DNA from: Variovorax sp. Root411
Lineage (GTDB): Bacteria > Pseudomonadota > Gammaproteobacteria > Burkholderiales > Burkholderiaceae_C
Length of the DNA stretch: 64,000 bases
Direction of reading: 5' to 3'
NCBI RefSeq assembly: GCF_001425205.1
Contig: NZ_LMDW01000001.1
Location: forward strand, 869,928 to 933,927
The notes beneath the pieces are model-generated. The model was not told where the DNA came from and did no database searches. It was given only the letters and a program-made list of their open reading frames with translations. Shown in pieces: positions 18,062 to 28,259 of the stretch (position 1 is its first letter; every line of letters starts with the position of its first letter). The translations under genes and the position numbers were made by a program.

Positions 18062-19075
18062 TCAGGCCGTGCGCAGCCGCAGCAAGGCGCGCACGAAGCC
18101 GTGGTCCGAGCGCGAGCGGTCGCGCCCTTCGTGCAGGTGGTCGTTGAAGTAGTCGACGCGCCGCACGTCGCCCAGGCTGTGGCGGCTGGTGGCAACGAAT
18201 TCCTCGCTCACGAAAATCTGGTCAAGCACATCCGGAAAGCCCTGGTGGATGTGCGAGTACGCCACGTCCTTCTTGAGCGCCGATTCACCCTGCATCTCGT
18301 AGGCGTTGAACAGGGCCACGTCGCGCGCGGCCTTGTCGTAGGCGACCTCGGAAGTGGCGGCCACGAGCTGCGTCGTCACGCTGTGCGGGTTGTCGTTGAA
18401 GTCGCCCATCACCACGAGCGGCACGTTCGTGTCCTGCAGCAGGTCGATGACGATGCAGCGCAGGGCCGAGGCCTCCGCGCCGCGCATCAGCAGCGAGCGC
18501 AGCGACGCCATCACGCCCACCTTGCGGTCGTCGCGGTCTTCGAGCGGGTTGCCGTGTGCGTCCTGCAGGAATTTCGGGCGCTTGGACTTCAGGTGCACCG
18601 TGAGCACATGCACCTGCTGGCCATGCTTCATGCGCACCGTGGCGAGCAGGGGAGGCCGCTCGAAGCGCGTGTGGGGGCCCAGGCCCGGCACCTCGACGCC
18701 GAAGCCCGGAGGGAAGTCGACGAAGGAGCGAAGCTCGTCCACCTTCAGCCGCGTCGCGATGCCCACGCGCGGCGTGCCCTGCGCGCCGGTGTGCGGTGGC
18801 GTGTTCTCGGCACCCGGCACCGAGACGAAGTCGTAGCGCAGGCCGCTGCGCGCGATGCAGGCCTTGAGCGCCGACTCGTCCCACACTTCCTGCACCGCCA
18901 GCACGTCGGCATTGAGCGCATGGAAGCGCTCGCTGGTCCAGTCGATCTTTCGTTCGTACTCGCGCTCGGTGTAGGCGTCCTGGTTCTCGTAGTACACGCG
19001 GTTCGGCGCCGCGAGATTGAGGAGGTTGCAGGTGGCTACGAAGAGGGTGGCGTAGTTGGGTGGGATGTACTGCAT
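18062..19075 (-). CDS. Endonuclease/exonuclease/phosphatase-family protein
   Basis: 337 residues from ATG 19075; a GTG at 19102 in the same frame would add nine residues. EEP-fold landmarks are present in order: the N-terminal strand ATCNLLNLA with its Asn, catalytic Glu in LAVQEVWDE, HLKSKRP, GDFNDNP, and a terminal SDHG with the catalytic His. Members hydrolyse phosphodiesters in DNA, RNA or lipids and need a divalent metal. No signal peptide is visible, so it is probably cytosolic. It stands alone; the substrate is unknown. Confidence 0.85.
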   Translation of the reverse strand: MQYIPPNYATLFVATCNLLNLAAPNRVYYENQDAYTEREYERKIDWTSERFHALNADVLAVQEVWDESALKACIARSGLRYDFVSVPGAENTPPHTGAQGTPRVGIATRLKVDELRSFVDFPPGFGVEVPGLGPHTRFERPPLLATVRMKHGQQVHVLTVHLKSKRPKFLQDAHGNPLEDRDDRKVGVMASLRSLLMRGAEASALRCIVIDLLQDTNVPLVVMGDFNDNPHSVTTQLVAATSEVAYDKAARDVALFNAYEMQGESALKKDVAYSHIHQGFPDVLDQIFVSEEFVATSRHSLGDVRRVDYFNDHLHEGRDRSRSDHGFVRALLRLRTA

Positions 19076-19151
19076 GGCGGCAACGATTGTGGCCCGGGTC
19101 ACCGTTGCTTATCGAAACCTTGCCTGCCACACACGCTGACGACCGCAAAAG

Positions 19152-19176
19152 AAAAAGGGCACCGAGTGCCCTTTCT
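19152..19176 (-). terminator. Rho-independent terminator of the helicase gene
   Basis: GGGCAC (19157-19162) and GTGCCC (19166-19171) with a 3-nt loop, extended by A/T pairs. On the minus strand the stem is followed by TTTTTCTTTT, the expected U-tract. It lies about 40 nt past the helicase stop at 19213. On the plus strand the following CTTTCTTC is a weaker T-tract. No gene reads toward it from that side. Confidence 0.8.
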
Positions 19177-19212
19177 TCATCTTCCGGGTAGGTGTTCTAC
19201 CCGCGGCGAGTC

Positions 19213-21018
19213 TCAGCGACCGAACGAACGGCCACCACCGCCGCCGCCCGAGCGGCCACCGCCGCCGTAGCCACCACCACCACCCGAACGGCCACCGCCG
19301 CCCGAACGGTTGCCGCCGTAGCCGCCACCACCACCGCCGCCCGGGCGGCCGCGACCACGTCCGCCACCCATGTGGTCGACGCTCGTGCGCAACGGATCCG
19401 GCTGGCCGGCGCCGCCTGCGACCGCTTCGGCGCGCAGGTGCGCGACCTGGTTGGCCTGGGTCGGGCTATGGCTGTTGCCGTGATGGCGCGGCTGGCGCTC
19501 GTCGTGCGGCTGATGGGCCTGTTGCTGATGCGGTGCATGGTGCGGCGTGCGTGCCGGACCTTGCGGGCCACGGCCCTGCGGTGCGCGAGCACCCTGGCCG
19601 CGCGGGCCTTGACCCTGGCCTTGGCCCCCGCCGTTGGCGTTGCGGCCTTGACCGCCACCCTGGCCGCCACCACCGCGGCGTTGACCGCCGCCATTGCCAC
19701 CACCACCAGCGCGCTCGCCGCCACCCTGGCCGGCCTTGTTCTCGCGGATGCGCTGCAGCATCTCGGTGCGGGCAGCCTTGGCGGCCGCCTGCATCACGTC
19801 GCGGCTCGGCGGACGGCCGGCGCCGCCCCAGATCGTCTGGCGGCCCATGGCGATCGGTTCTGCGCGTTCGCCTTCTTCAGGGCCGAAGCCCTCGACGATC
19901 TGCACGGGAATCGTCTGCTTCGTGAAGCGTTCGATTTCCTGCATGAAGCCTTCTTCGTCCAGGCACACGAAGCTCACGGCCTCGCCGCTCGAACCGGCGC
20001 GGCCGGTGCGGCCGATGCGGTGAACGTAGTCTTCGCTGACGTTCGGAATTTCGTAGTTCACGACGTGCGGCAGTTCGTCGATGTCGATGCCGCGGGCCGC
20101 GATGTCGGTGGCCACCAGCGCGCGGATGTCGCCGGTCTTGAAGCCGGCCAGCGCCTGCGTGCGGGCGCTCTGGCTCTTGTTGCCGTGCAGCGCCATCGCC
20201 TCGATGCCGTTCTTGGTGAGGAATTCGGCCACGCTGTTGGCGCCGAACTTGGTGCGCGTGAACACGAGCACCTGGCTCCACTTGTTCTCGTTGATGATGT
20301 GCGCGAGCAGCGCCTTCTTCTTGCCGCGGCCCACGGGGTGGATCACCTGCGTGATGCGCTGCACGGTGGTGTTGCGCGGCGTGACCTGGATGCTTTGCGG
20401 GTTCTTCAGCAGCGTGGCCGCGAGGTCGCGGATCTCGTCGCTGAAGGTGGCCGAGAACAGCAGGCTCTGCTTTTCCTTGGGCACCAGGGCCAGGATCTTC
20501 TTCACGTCGTGGATGAAGCCCATGTCGAGCATGCGGTCGGCTTCGTCGAGGATCAGCATCTGCACCTGGCTCAGGTCGAGCATGCCCTGCTGCTGCAGGT
20601 CGAGCAGGCGGCCGGGGGTGGCCACGAGGATGTCGACGCCCTTCTTGAGCTTGCTGATCTGCGGGTTCATGCCGACGCCGCCGAAGATCACGGTCGAGTC
20701 GAGCTGCAGGTACTTGCCGTAGGTGCGGACAGACTCTTCGACCTGGGCCGCGAGTTCGCGCGTGGGGGTCAGCACGAGGGCGCGGATGCCGACACCGCCG
20801 AACTTGTTGGTGGCGCTGCGGCTCATGGTGAGCTTGTGCAGCATGGGCAGCGTGAAGGCGGCCGTCTTGCCGGTGCCGGTCTGGGCGCCCCCGAGCAGGT
20901 CGTGGCCTTCGAGGACGGCGGGGATGGCTTGCGCCTGGATGGGGGTGGGGGTGTCGTAACCGTGCTCGTGCACAGCCTTCAAGATGGCGGGAGCCAGCTT
21001 CAGTTCATCAAAATTCAT
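19213..21018 (-). CDS. rhlE: DEAD-box RNA helicase, RhlE type
   Basis: 601 residues from ATG 21018 ([16 protein letters not shown]). Motifs in order: the Q-motif around [45 protein letters not shown], and [10 protein letters not shown]. The C-terminal region of about 200 residues is low-complexity, first Gln/Gly/Arg-rich, then His/Gln-rich, then a run of [13 protein letters not shown] repeats. Such basic RGG-like tails bind RNA. The enzyme should remodel ribosomal or messenger RNA. The long 5' region up to the divergent ettA gene may carry control, but I could not identify a motif. Confidence 0.92.
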   Translation of the reverse strand: MNFDELKLAPAILKAVHEHGYDTPTPIQAQAIPAVLEGHDLLGGAQTGTGKTAAFTLPMLHKLTMSRSATNKFGGVGIRALVLTPTRELAAQVEESVRTYGKYLQLDSTVIFGGVGMNPQISKLKKGVDILVATPGRLLDLQQQGMLDLSQVQMLILDEADRMLDMGFIHDVKKILALVPKEKQSLLFSATFSDEIRDLAATLLKNPQSIQVTPRNTTVQRITQVIHPVGRGKKKALLAHIINENKWSQVLVFTRTKFGANSVAEFLTKNGIEAMALHGNKSQSARTQALAGFKTGDIRALVATDIAARGIDIDELPHVVNYEIPNVSEDYVHRIGRTGRAGSSGEAVSFVCLDEEGFMQEIERFTKQTIPVQIVEGFGPEEGERAEPIAMGRQTIWGGAGRPPSRDVMQAAAKAARTEMLQRIRENKAGQGGGERAGGGGNGGGQRRGGGGQGGGQGRNANGGGQGQGQGPRGQGARAPQGRGPQGPARTPHHAPHQQQAHQPHDERQPRHHGNSHSPTQANQVAHLRAEAVAGGAGQPDPLRTSVDHMGGGRGRGRPGGGGGGGYGGNRSGGGGRSGGGGGYGGGGRSGGGGGGRSFGR

Positions 21019-21329
21019 TGGAAACAATAAGCGCCATACACGGCGCAGTGGCATCGGCCCGCTTGGCGTCTTGTTGACGCCGAGCCAGTCAAGGCAGATG
21101 AAGGTCAGGGGTGGGAGCCGGAAAGTCCGCCCTCGCAAAAGGGTTGAAATGGACCTTTCTTCGTCCCCGGCAGAGAGCCGGTGTTGCGGGCAACTGGACC
21201 CGGCAACGGTGGCTATTGTCGCATGAGTCGATAATCGGTGGTTTGCCGCGCCTGAATGCCTCCCAAGGGCTTCTTTCTGGCGACCGCGCTTTCCCCCCGA
21301 ATCTTTGTACCCAAGGTAACTACTCCCAG
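21019..21329. other. 311-nt divergent intergenic region (rhlE/ettA), no gene found
   Basis: No conserved reading frame, tRNA or repeat found. It must hold both divergent promoters. AAGG (21314-21317) could serve as a weak ribosome site for ettA. Short inverted repeats occur (for example GGCGTC and GACGCC around 21065-21082) but have no T-tract. The coding frames that extend into this region from both sides look like chance extension in GC-rich DNA. Confidence 0.6.
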
Positions 21330-22991
<1,662 letters not shown>

Positions 22992-23004
22992 GGCTCCGGT
23001 ATTT

Positions 23005-23118
23005 CTCCCTCCCCTTCCGGGGGAGGGTTGGGGTGGGGGCTCGACGGCCTTCGAACAGGCACCGCTGCATTGCAAGCGCCGTCAGCCCCCATCCCTGCCT
23101 TCCCCCAGAGGGGGAAGG
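23005..23118. repeat. Paired G/C-tract hairpin repeat after ettA
   Basis: Starts 14 nt after the ettA stop. Hairpin 1: CCCTCCCC (23007-23014) with GGGGAGGG (23020-23027). Hairpin 2: CCTTCCCCC (23098-23106) with GGGGGAAGG (23110-23118), loop AGA. The inner flanks, GGGGTGGGGGCT near 23030-23041 and AGCCCCCATCCC near 23084-23095, can pair to bring the two hairpins together. Similar 'ctccc...gggag ggttggggtg' repeats are widespread in proteobacterial genomes. It lies between convergent genes and may also end transcription of ettA. Confidence 0.65.
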
Positions 23119-23144
23119 AGCAAGACAAAGACAGCGCGTGGTTC

Positions 23145-23567
23145 TCAAAGGGACTGCGCGCTTTTTTCATCGTCCGCCGCAAACACCTCGCGCGCCGCAA
23201 ACAGCCCGTTGAGCGCCGCCGGAAAGCCCACGTAGACCGCCATCTGCATGATGACCTCGACCACCTCGGTGCGCGTCACGCCGACGTTCAGCGCGGCCTG
23301 GATGTGCACCTTCAGCTGCGGCACTGCATTTCCCATGGCCGTGAGCGCGGCCACCGTCGCGATTTCGCGGGAGCGCAGGTCGAGGCCGGGGCGCGAGTAG
23401 ATGTCGCCGAACGGAAACTCGATCACCAGGCGGGCGAAGTCGGGCGCGATGCCGGCCAGGCTCTCGACCACCTTGACGCCGCCTTCACCGTCGATCTCGT
23501 GAAGCTTGGCCAGGCCGCGCGTGTAGCGCAGGTTGTCGTCGTGGCCCTGGTTCTGTGTGTTCGTCAT
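23145..23567 (-). CDS. Carboxymuconolactone decarboxylase-family protein
   Basis: 140 residues from ATG 23567, preceded by GGAAGGAAAGACGAGCA. It contains LDLRSREIATVAALTAMGNAVPQLKVHIQ (family helix pair, cited in part) and VEVIMQMAVYVGFPAALNGL, as in CMD-fold proteins. No CxxC peroxidase pair is present, so an AhpD-like peroxidatic role is unlikely and the family's gamma-carboxymuconolactone decarboxylase or unknown functions remain. Its first 83 nt overlap the 3' end of the MerR gene in another frame, so it is probably translated from the same mRNA and controlled by that regulator. Confidence 0.85.
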   Translation of the reverse strand: MTNTQNQGHDDNLRYTRGLAKLHEIDGEGGVKVVESLAGIAPDFARLVIEFPFGDIYSRPGLDLRSREIATVAALTAMGNAVPQLKVHIQAALNVGVTRTEVVEVIMQMAVYVGFPAALNGLFAAREVFAADDEKSAQSL

Positions 23568-23982
23568 TGCTCGTCTTTCCTTCCGGGGCAGTGCCCGATG
23601 AAGGAGGACGCTTCTTCGTCTTCTCGACCGCACGATAGTGGTCGATCTTGAGCGACAGCGCCAGCATGGATTGCTGCAGCGCCGCCACCCGGGCCTGAAC
23701 TTCGGCGAGGTGCTGCTCGAGCATCTCGCGCCGTTCGCCGACGCTGGCGTCCCCCTGGCTTCGAAGCGTGGCGAAGGCCTGCATGCCCTGGATGGACATG
23801 CCGGTCTCGCGCAGGCGCAACAGGAAAGCCAGCCAGTCCATGTCGGCGCTCGCATAGCGGCGCTGACCGCCCGGTGCACGGGACACCGCGGCGATCAGCC
23901 CGATGCGTTCGTAGTAGCGCAGCGTGTAGGCCGTGAGGCCGGTTCGCTGCGCGACTTCCGCGATGGTCAGACTGGTTTCCAT
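23485..23982 (-). CDS. MerR-family transcriptional regulator
   Basis: 165 residues. The winged HTH starts at once (SLTIAEVAQRTGLTAYTLRYYERIGLI, given in part: TGLTAYTLRYYERIGLI) and continues with RAPGGQRRYASADMDWLAFLLRLRETGMSI. A coiled-coil dimerisation helix follows to about residue 120. No metal-binding cysteines are seen, so a small-molecule sensor is likelier than a metal sensor. The last 27 codons, rich in Pro/Arg/Gly and without family character, overlap the start of the downstream decarboxylase gene. The original stop may have been lost. Confidence 0.85.
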   Translation of the reverse strand: METSLTIAEVAQRTGLTAYTLRYYERIGLIAAVSRAPGGQRRYASADMDWLAFLLRLRETGMSIQGMQAFATLRSQGDASVGERREMLEQHLAEVQARVAALQQSMLALSLKIDHYRAVEKTKKRPPSSGTAPEGKTSNDEHTEPGPRRQPALHARPGQASRDRR

Positions 23983-24034
23983 GGCGTTGAATTCTCGAAG
24001 TTAGAGCGCGCTCCAAGTCAAGCGCTTTGACGAA

Positions 24035-25804
24035 CTATTCTTGCTGAGCGTGCAGGTCGGCATCGAGCCAGCCGCGCAGGCTGTTCACGAAGGCAAGTGC
24101 CTGCACGCGTGGCAGATCGTCCGCCCGCACGACGGCTTCGGCAAGCTGGCCGCTGCGCAGCCGATTGGCGCGGCCGACGCCGTTCAGCAGGCCGCAGTGC
24201 AAGGGCGGCGTGACCCAGCGGCCGTCGAGCAGCAGGGCGATGTTGCCGCGCGTGCATTCGGTGATCTCGCCGTCGCGGTTCCAGAGCAAGGTGTCGAACA
24301 CACCCGCGGCGGTGGGCGCGAAGGCGTCGTAGTGGGCGCGTCGGGTGGTCTTGAAGCGGGTGAAGTCGCTGTCGGCCTCGTCGAACGCGCGCGTGGCCAG
24401 TTGCAGTTGGACACGCGCGGGTGGCGCCTCCATCGCAAAGGCTTCGGCGCGCGGCACGCCTTGCGCATCGAGCAGCAGGCGCACGCGCCACGTGCCGGTG
24501 GCGTGCCGTGCCTTGAGTCGATCGAGGCATGCAGTGACGAGCGCTTCGCTCCACGCGCGGCCGAAATGCGCTGCTGCGGCCGCCATGCGCGCAAGGTGCG
24601 CGGGCGCATCGCGCAGCTCGCCGCCAACCAGCGCAAGGGTTTCGAGCAGCTCGAACGGCGGGCTCGCTGCCTGGCCCAGGAAGGCTCGCTTGTGACGCCA
24701 TTCCTCCCACTCGGCATCCGCCCGCGCATCGGCCGTGATGCCGCTGCCGATGCCGCAGCGCGCCTCGGTGCCGCGCAGCGTCACGGTGCGGATCGGCACA
24801 TTGAAGGTCGCATGGCCGCCGGGCCGTACCACGCCGACCGCGCCGCAGTACACACCGCGCGCCTCGGGCTCCAGCTCGCGGATCAGCCGCATCGCGCTGA
24901 CCTTGGGCGCGCCGGTGATCGAGCCGCACGGAAACAGCGCCCCGAACAGGTCGGCCAGCGTGGTGCCGTCGCGCACGAGCGCCTCGACATCCGACGTCAT
25001 CTGCCACACCGTCGGCAGCGCCTCCGTGTGAAACAGCCGGGGCACGCGCACCGAAAAAGGCCGCGCCACGCGTGAGAGATCGTTGCGGATCAGGTCCACG
25101 ATCATCACGTTTTCGGCCCGTTCCTTCGGCACGGTGCGCAGCCGCTGTGCCAGCGCCTCATCTTCGGCGGACGTGGCGCCGCGCGGGGCCGTGCCCTTCA
25201 TGGGGCGCGTCAGGATGCGGTCGCCCTGCCAGTCGAAGAAGAGTTCGGGTGACACAGACAGCACCTGTTCTTCGCCGGTGTCGATGAAGGCGCTGTAGCC
25301 GCCGGGCTGCGCCTGCCGCAGCGCGAGGAACCAGTCGCGCGCGTCGCCGTGGAATTCAGCATGCAATGCGGCGGTGTAGTTGAGCTGGTAGAGCTCGCCG
25401 TCGGCAATTGCGCGGTGGATGGCCTGCATGCGCTGGTCGAAGGACTCGCGCGAGAGGCTGCCTTGCCATTCGACCGGCGGCATCGCGGGCGAATCATCCG
25501 GCCAGGGCTGCACTTCGTCATGCACGCCGAACCATGCCAGCGGGCCGTCGGCTTCGTGCACGGCAAACGCAGGATCGAATGCCTCGGCAGCCTCGTAGCG
25601 CAGATACCCCACGCACCAGCGCCCCTCGCGCGCCAGCGCCTCTACAGCCTCCAGCACCGGCCGCACCTCGCCGGCAGTCCGCGCCACCAGCACGCGCGAT
25701 GGCGCGCCGAAAGCCAGGCGCAGCCGGCTCGCGCCATCGCTGCGCGGCTGCGCAAAATCGATCAGCGTGCGCAAGGCCGGACGCAGGGCGCCATCAGCCG
25801 GCAT
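24035..25804 (-). CDS. pabB: Aminodeoxychorismate synthase component I fused to 4-amino-4-deoxychorismate lyase
   Basis: 589 residues from ATG 25804. The N-terminal two thirds (about 1-365) are PabB: QLNYTAALHAEF, SPELFFDWQGDRILTRPMKGTAPRG, ERAENVMIVDLIRNDLSRV and CGSITGAPKVSAMRLI. The C-terminal third (about 380-589) is a PabC-like PLP-dependent lyase, with ECTRGNIALLLDG and PPLHCGLLNGVGR. Together they make p-aminobenzoate from chorismate for folate, using glutamine-derived ammonia from a separate PabA. The start overlaps the TAXI-receptor gene by 11 nt. Confidence 0.9.
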   Translation of the reverse strand: MPADGALRPALRTLIDFAQPRSDGASRLRLAFGAPSRVLVARTAGEVRPVLEAVEALAREGRWCVGYLRYEAAEAFDPAFAVHEADGPLAWFGVHDEVQPWPDDSPAMPPVEWQGSLSRESFDQRMQAIHRAIADGELYQLNYTAALHAEFHGDARDWFLALRQAQPGGYSAFIDTGEEQVLSVSPELFFDWQGDRILTRPMKGTAPRGATSAEDEALAQRLRTVPKERAENVMIVDLIRNDLSRVARPFSVRVPRLFHTEALPTVWQMTSDVEALVRDGTTLADLFGALFPCGSITGAPKVSAMRLIRELEPEARGVYCGAVGVVRPGGHATFNVPIRTVTLRGTEARCGIGSGITADARADAEWEEWRHKRAFLGQAASPPFELLETLALVGGELRDAPAHLARMAAAAAHFGRAWSEALVTACLDRLKARHATGTWRVRLLLDAQGVPRAEAFAMEAPPARVQLQLATRAFDEADSDFTRFKTTRRAHYDAFAPTAAGVFDTLLWNRDGEITECTRGNIALLLDGRWVTPPLHCGLLNGVGRANRLRSGQLAEAVVRADDLPRVQALAFVNSLRGWLDADLHAQQE

Positions 25805-27173
25805 CGTTGGCCGCGGCCGTCGGTGCGGCAGCGCCTTGCGACGTCCTGGCCAGCACCCGCTTGCGCACCGCATAGATGTTGTTGCGCAGCGCGTAGAGCT
25901 CGTCGGCATATGAAAGCGGCACGGCCACCTTGTTGACGACACGGTCGAGTTGGTCGAGGTCTTCGAGCAGCACCTTCTGAGCGCCCTGTTGCGAATCGAC
26001 CTTGGCCTCGATGTCGCGCAGCCGCGCATACCAGCGGAAGACGCGCCGCCGCACGCGGAACTGATAAAGCGGCGGCACCACGCGGCTCAGCGGCAGCATC
26101 AACACCAACAGGCCGCCCAGCACCAGCCACATGCGCTCGACCAGGTTGCTGGCCCAGAACGGCAGGTAGCGCTGCCAGATCGGCGGCGTGCCGTTGATGG
26201 CGCGGTCGCCCTCGGGGCTCACCGGCAGTTCGCTGGTGCGCGTGTTGGGGAAGTCGCGCGCCCGGTTGAACCATCCGGCGCCGCCATGCATCGACTGCGC
26301 AGCCTGTGCGAACAGCTGGCGCAAGGCAGGGTGCGTTTCCTCGCGCGACAGCAGCGAGGTGGTGGCCGCGAGCAGCGACACGTCGTGCGGCGGCAGGTCT
26401 TTCGACAGGTCGACCACGCCGCGCGGCAGCGTCACTGCCGAGAGGAACGGAAAGCGCCGCGAGTAGGCGTCGGCCTGGCCGAAGTCCATGAGCTTGATGT
26501 CGTCCGAGCGCAGCAGCCGCTGCACCTGCGGCGACTGCGGCGCCGAAGACAGCACGATGGCGTCGAGCAGCCCGGCCTGTAGCGCTTCGGCCGCGGCCGC
26601 CTGTTCGAGGTTCGACAACAGCAGGTCGCCGGGGCCGAGATTGTTGGCCTTGAGCATCCGCTCCATGATGTCGGGCAGGCCGCTGCCCGGCATGTCGACG
26701 TTCACGCGCAGGCCGCGCAATTGCGTGAGCGAGCTCAGCGTGCCGGTCTTGCGGTCGATCTTCTGTGCCGAGTCGGCGCGATAGAACAGCCAGATCGGCT
26801 CGTAGAACAGGCTGCCGAGCGAGGTCAGACCAGCCTCTTCGTCGGCCACGGGGTCGGCGCTGCCGCCGCGCACGAAGCCCACGTCGGCGCCGCCGGTGCG
26901 CAGCAGCTGCAGGTTCTCGGTCGAGCCCGACGTGGGCTTGAGCTCCACCTCGATGCCGGCGCGCTTGAGGGCTTCCGCGTAGTGCTTGCCGAACTGAGCA
27001 TAGGCGCTGCCCGTGGGGCCGGTGGCGAGCGTGACGTGCTTGGGCGGCTGTGGCTGCAGCCACCAGTAGGCGGCGATCAGCAGGCCGATCACGATGAACA
27101 CGATCGGCCCGGCCGAGGCGATCAGGTCGCGGATCGACAGCAGGATCAGTTTCAAGGTTCTGGGAAACGCCAT
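25794..27173 (-). CDS. TAXI-family TRAP transporter solute-binding protein, membrane-anchored
   Basis: 459 residues. An N-terminal membrane helix (GPIVFIVIGLLIAAYWWL) anchors the protein instead of a cleaved signal. The receptor domain starts HVTLATGPTGSAYAQFGKHYAE and contains LQLLRTGGADVGFVRGGSAD. A second helix (MWLVLGGLLVLMLPLS) near residue 350 is followed by a cytosolic, partly coiled-coil tail (KVDSQQGAQKVLLEDLDQLD). Such two-helix TAXI proteins lack TRAP membrane subunits nearby and may act as sensors. It lies between the P1 peptidase and pabB genes, overlapping pabB by 11 nt. Confidence 0.85.
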   Translation of the reverse strand: MAFPRTLKLILLSIRDLIASAGPIVFIVIGLLIAAYWWLQPQPPKHVTLATGPTGSAYAQFGKHYAEALKRAGIEVELKPTSGSTENLQLLRTGGADVGFVRGGSADPVADEEAGLTSLGSLFYEPIWLFYRADSAQKIDRKTGTLSSLTQLRGLRVNVDMPGSGLPDIMERMLKANNLGPGDLLLSNLEQAAAAEALQAGLLDAIVLSSAPQSPQVQRLLRSDDIKLMDFGQADAYSRRFPFLSAVTLPRGVVDLSKDLPPHDVSLLAATTSLLSREETHPALRQLFAQAAQSMHGGAGWFNRARDFPNTRTSELPVSPEGDRAINGTPPIWQRYLPFWASNLVERMWLVLGGLLVLMLPLSRVVPPLYQFRVRRRVFRWYARLRDIEAKVDSQQGAQKVLLEDLDQLDRVVNKVAVPLSYADELYALRNNIYAVRKRVLARTSQGAAAPTAAANDAG

Positions 27174-27190
27174 GGTGGTCTCTTCCGTGT

Positions 27191-28219
27191 TCAGCCGCGC
27201 GGCGTGGCGAGATCGGCCGCGCAGGGAATGTGCAGCTCGCCTACCGTCACGGACCGCGCCGCGTGCACCGCGCGCAGCGTGGCGATCGCGACGGCCTCGG
27301 CCGCCATGGTGCTGAGCACCGTCATGCCCGGCGCGCTGCCTTCCAGCGGCACGCGGCCGGTGGCCAGCGCGAACAGCGTGTCGCCGTCGCTCATGGTGTG
27401 CACCGGGTTGATGGCGCGCGCCAGCCCGTCGTGCGCGACCATGGCGAGCCGGTTGGCCTGCACCTTGGTCAGCACCGCGTCGGTGGCGATCACGCCGATG
27501 GTGGTGTTGGTGCCCGCCAGCAGCGGCTTGGGGCTGTCGCCGCGCAGCAGCGCGCGGCGCGTGTCGAGCAGCGCCTTGCCGTCTTCGGTGCGCGCGCCGG
27601 CCACGGGCTGGCCGGTGTTGTGGTCGATCACGTCGCCCAGCGAGTTGACCGCGATCAGCGCGCCCACCGTGACGCCGCCGACCGTGACCGACGCGGTGCC
27701 GACGCCGCCCTTCATTGCACGGTCCACGCCGAAGAGTTTGCCGACCAGCGCGCCGGTGCCCGCGCCCACGTTGCCTTCGGCGGGCGCCGCGGTGCTCGCG
27801 GCCTCGCAGGCCGCATAGCCGGCGGCGGCATCGGGGCGGATGCGCGCATCGCCCATGGGCAGGTCGAACAGCACGGCGGCCGGCACGATGGGCAGGGTGC
27901 CGAAGCGCACGTCCATGCCGATGCCGCGTTCTTCCATCCATTGCATTGCGCCATCGGCGGCCGCGAGGCCCCAGGCGCTGCCGCCCGCGAGCATCACCGC
28001 GTGCACCTGCTGCACGAGGTTGCCGGGCGCGAGCAGGTCGGTCTCGCGCGTGCCGGGGGCGGCGCCGCGCACGTCCACGCCGGCCACCGCGCCGTCGCGC
28101 GCCATGACCACGGTGCAGCCGGTGGGGCGGCGGGTGTCGGAGAAATGGCCGACCTCGATGCCGGCGACGTCGGTGATGGAACCGGCGGATTGGGAGGGAG
28201 CAGAAACTGAGGCTGACAT
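27191..28219 (-). CDS. P1-family (DmpA-like) autoprocessing aminopeptidase
   Basis: 342 residues. Family blocks: SITDVAGIEVGHFSDTRRPTGCTVV at the start (in part: ITDVAGIEVGHFSDT), LAGGSAWGLAAADGAMQWMEE, NVGAGTGALVGK and AGTNTTIGVIATDA. The conserved threonine in the last block would become the N-terminal nucleophile after self-cleavage into alpha and beta subunits. Relatives are D- or beta-amino-acid aminopeptidases (DmpA, BapA). No signal peptide is visible. It is divergent from the DadA-like oxidase with only 40 nt between starts, and an amino-acid or peptide catabolic link is plausible. Confidence 0.87.
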   Translation of the reverse strand: MSASVSAPSQSAGSITDVAGIEVGHFSDTRRPTGCTVVMARDGAVAGVDVRGAAPGTRETDLLAPGNLVQQVHAVMLAGGSAWGLAAADGAMQWMEERGIGMDVRFGTLPIVPAAVLFDLPMGDARIRPDAAAGYAACEAASTAAPAEGNVGAGTGALVGKLFGVDRAMKGGVGTASVTVGGVTVGALIAVNSLGDVIDHNTGQPVAGARTEDGKALLDTRRALLRGDSPKPLLAGTNTTIGVIATDAVLTKVQANRLAMVAHDGLARAINPVHTMSDGDTLFALATGRVPLEGSAPGMTVLSTMAAEAVAIATLRAVHAARSVTVGELHIPCAADLATPRG

Positions 28220-28259
28220 GGCGGCCGATTATGGGACCGCACCCTCTACGATCCTTGCC

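Noticed and set aside
18060..19130. GTG 19102 as the start of the endonuclease/phosphatase gene
   Set aside because: Possible, but it adds only nine unconserved residues and the ATG at 19075 begins the family region.
19192..21030. 612-residue plus-strand frame opposite rhlE
   Set aside because: Antisense shadow of a helicase with complete DEAD-box motifs.
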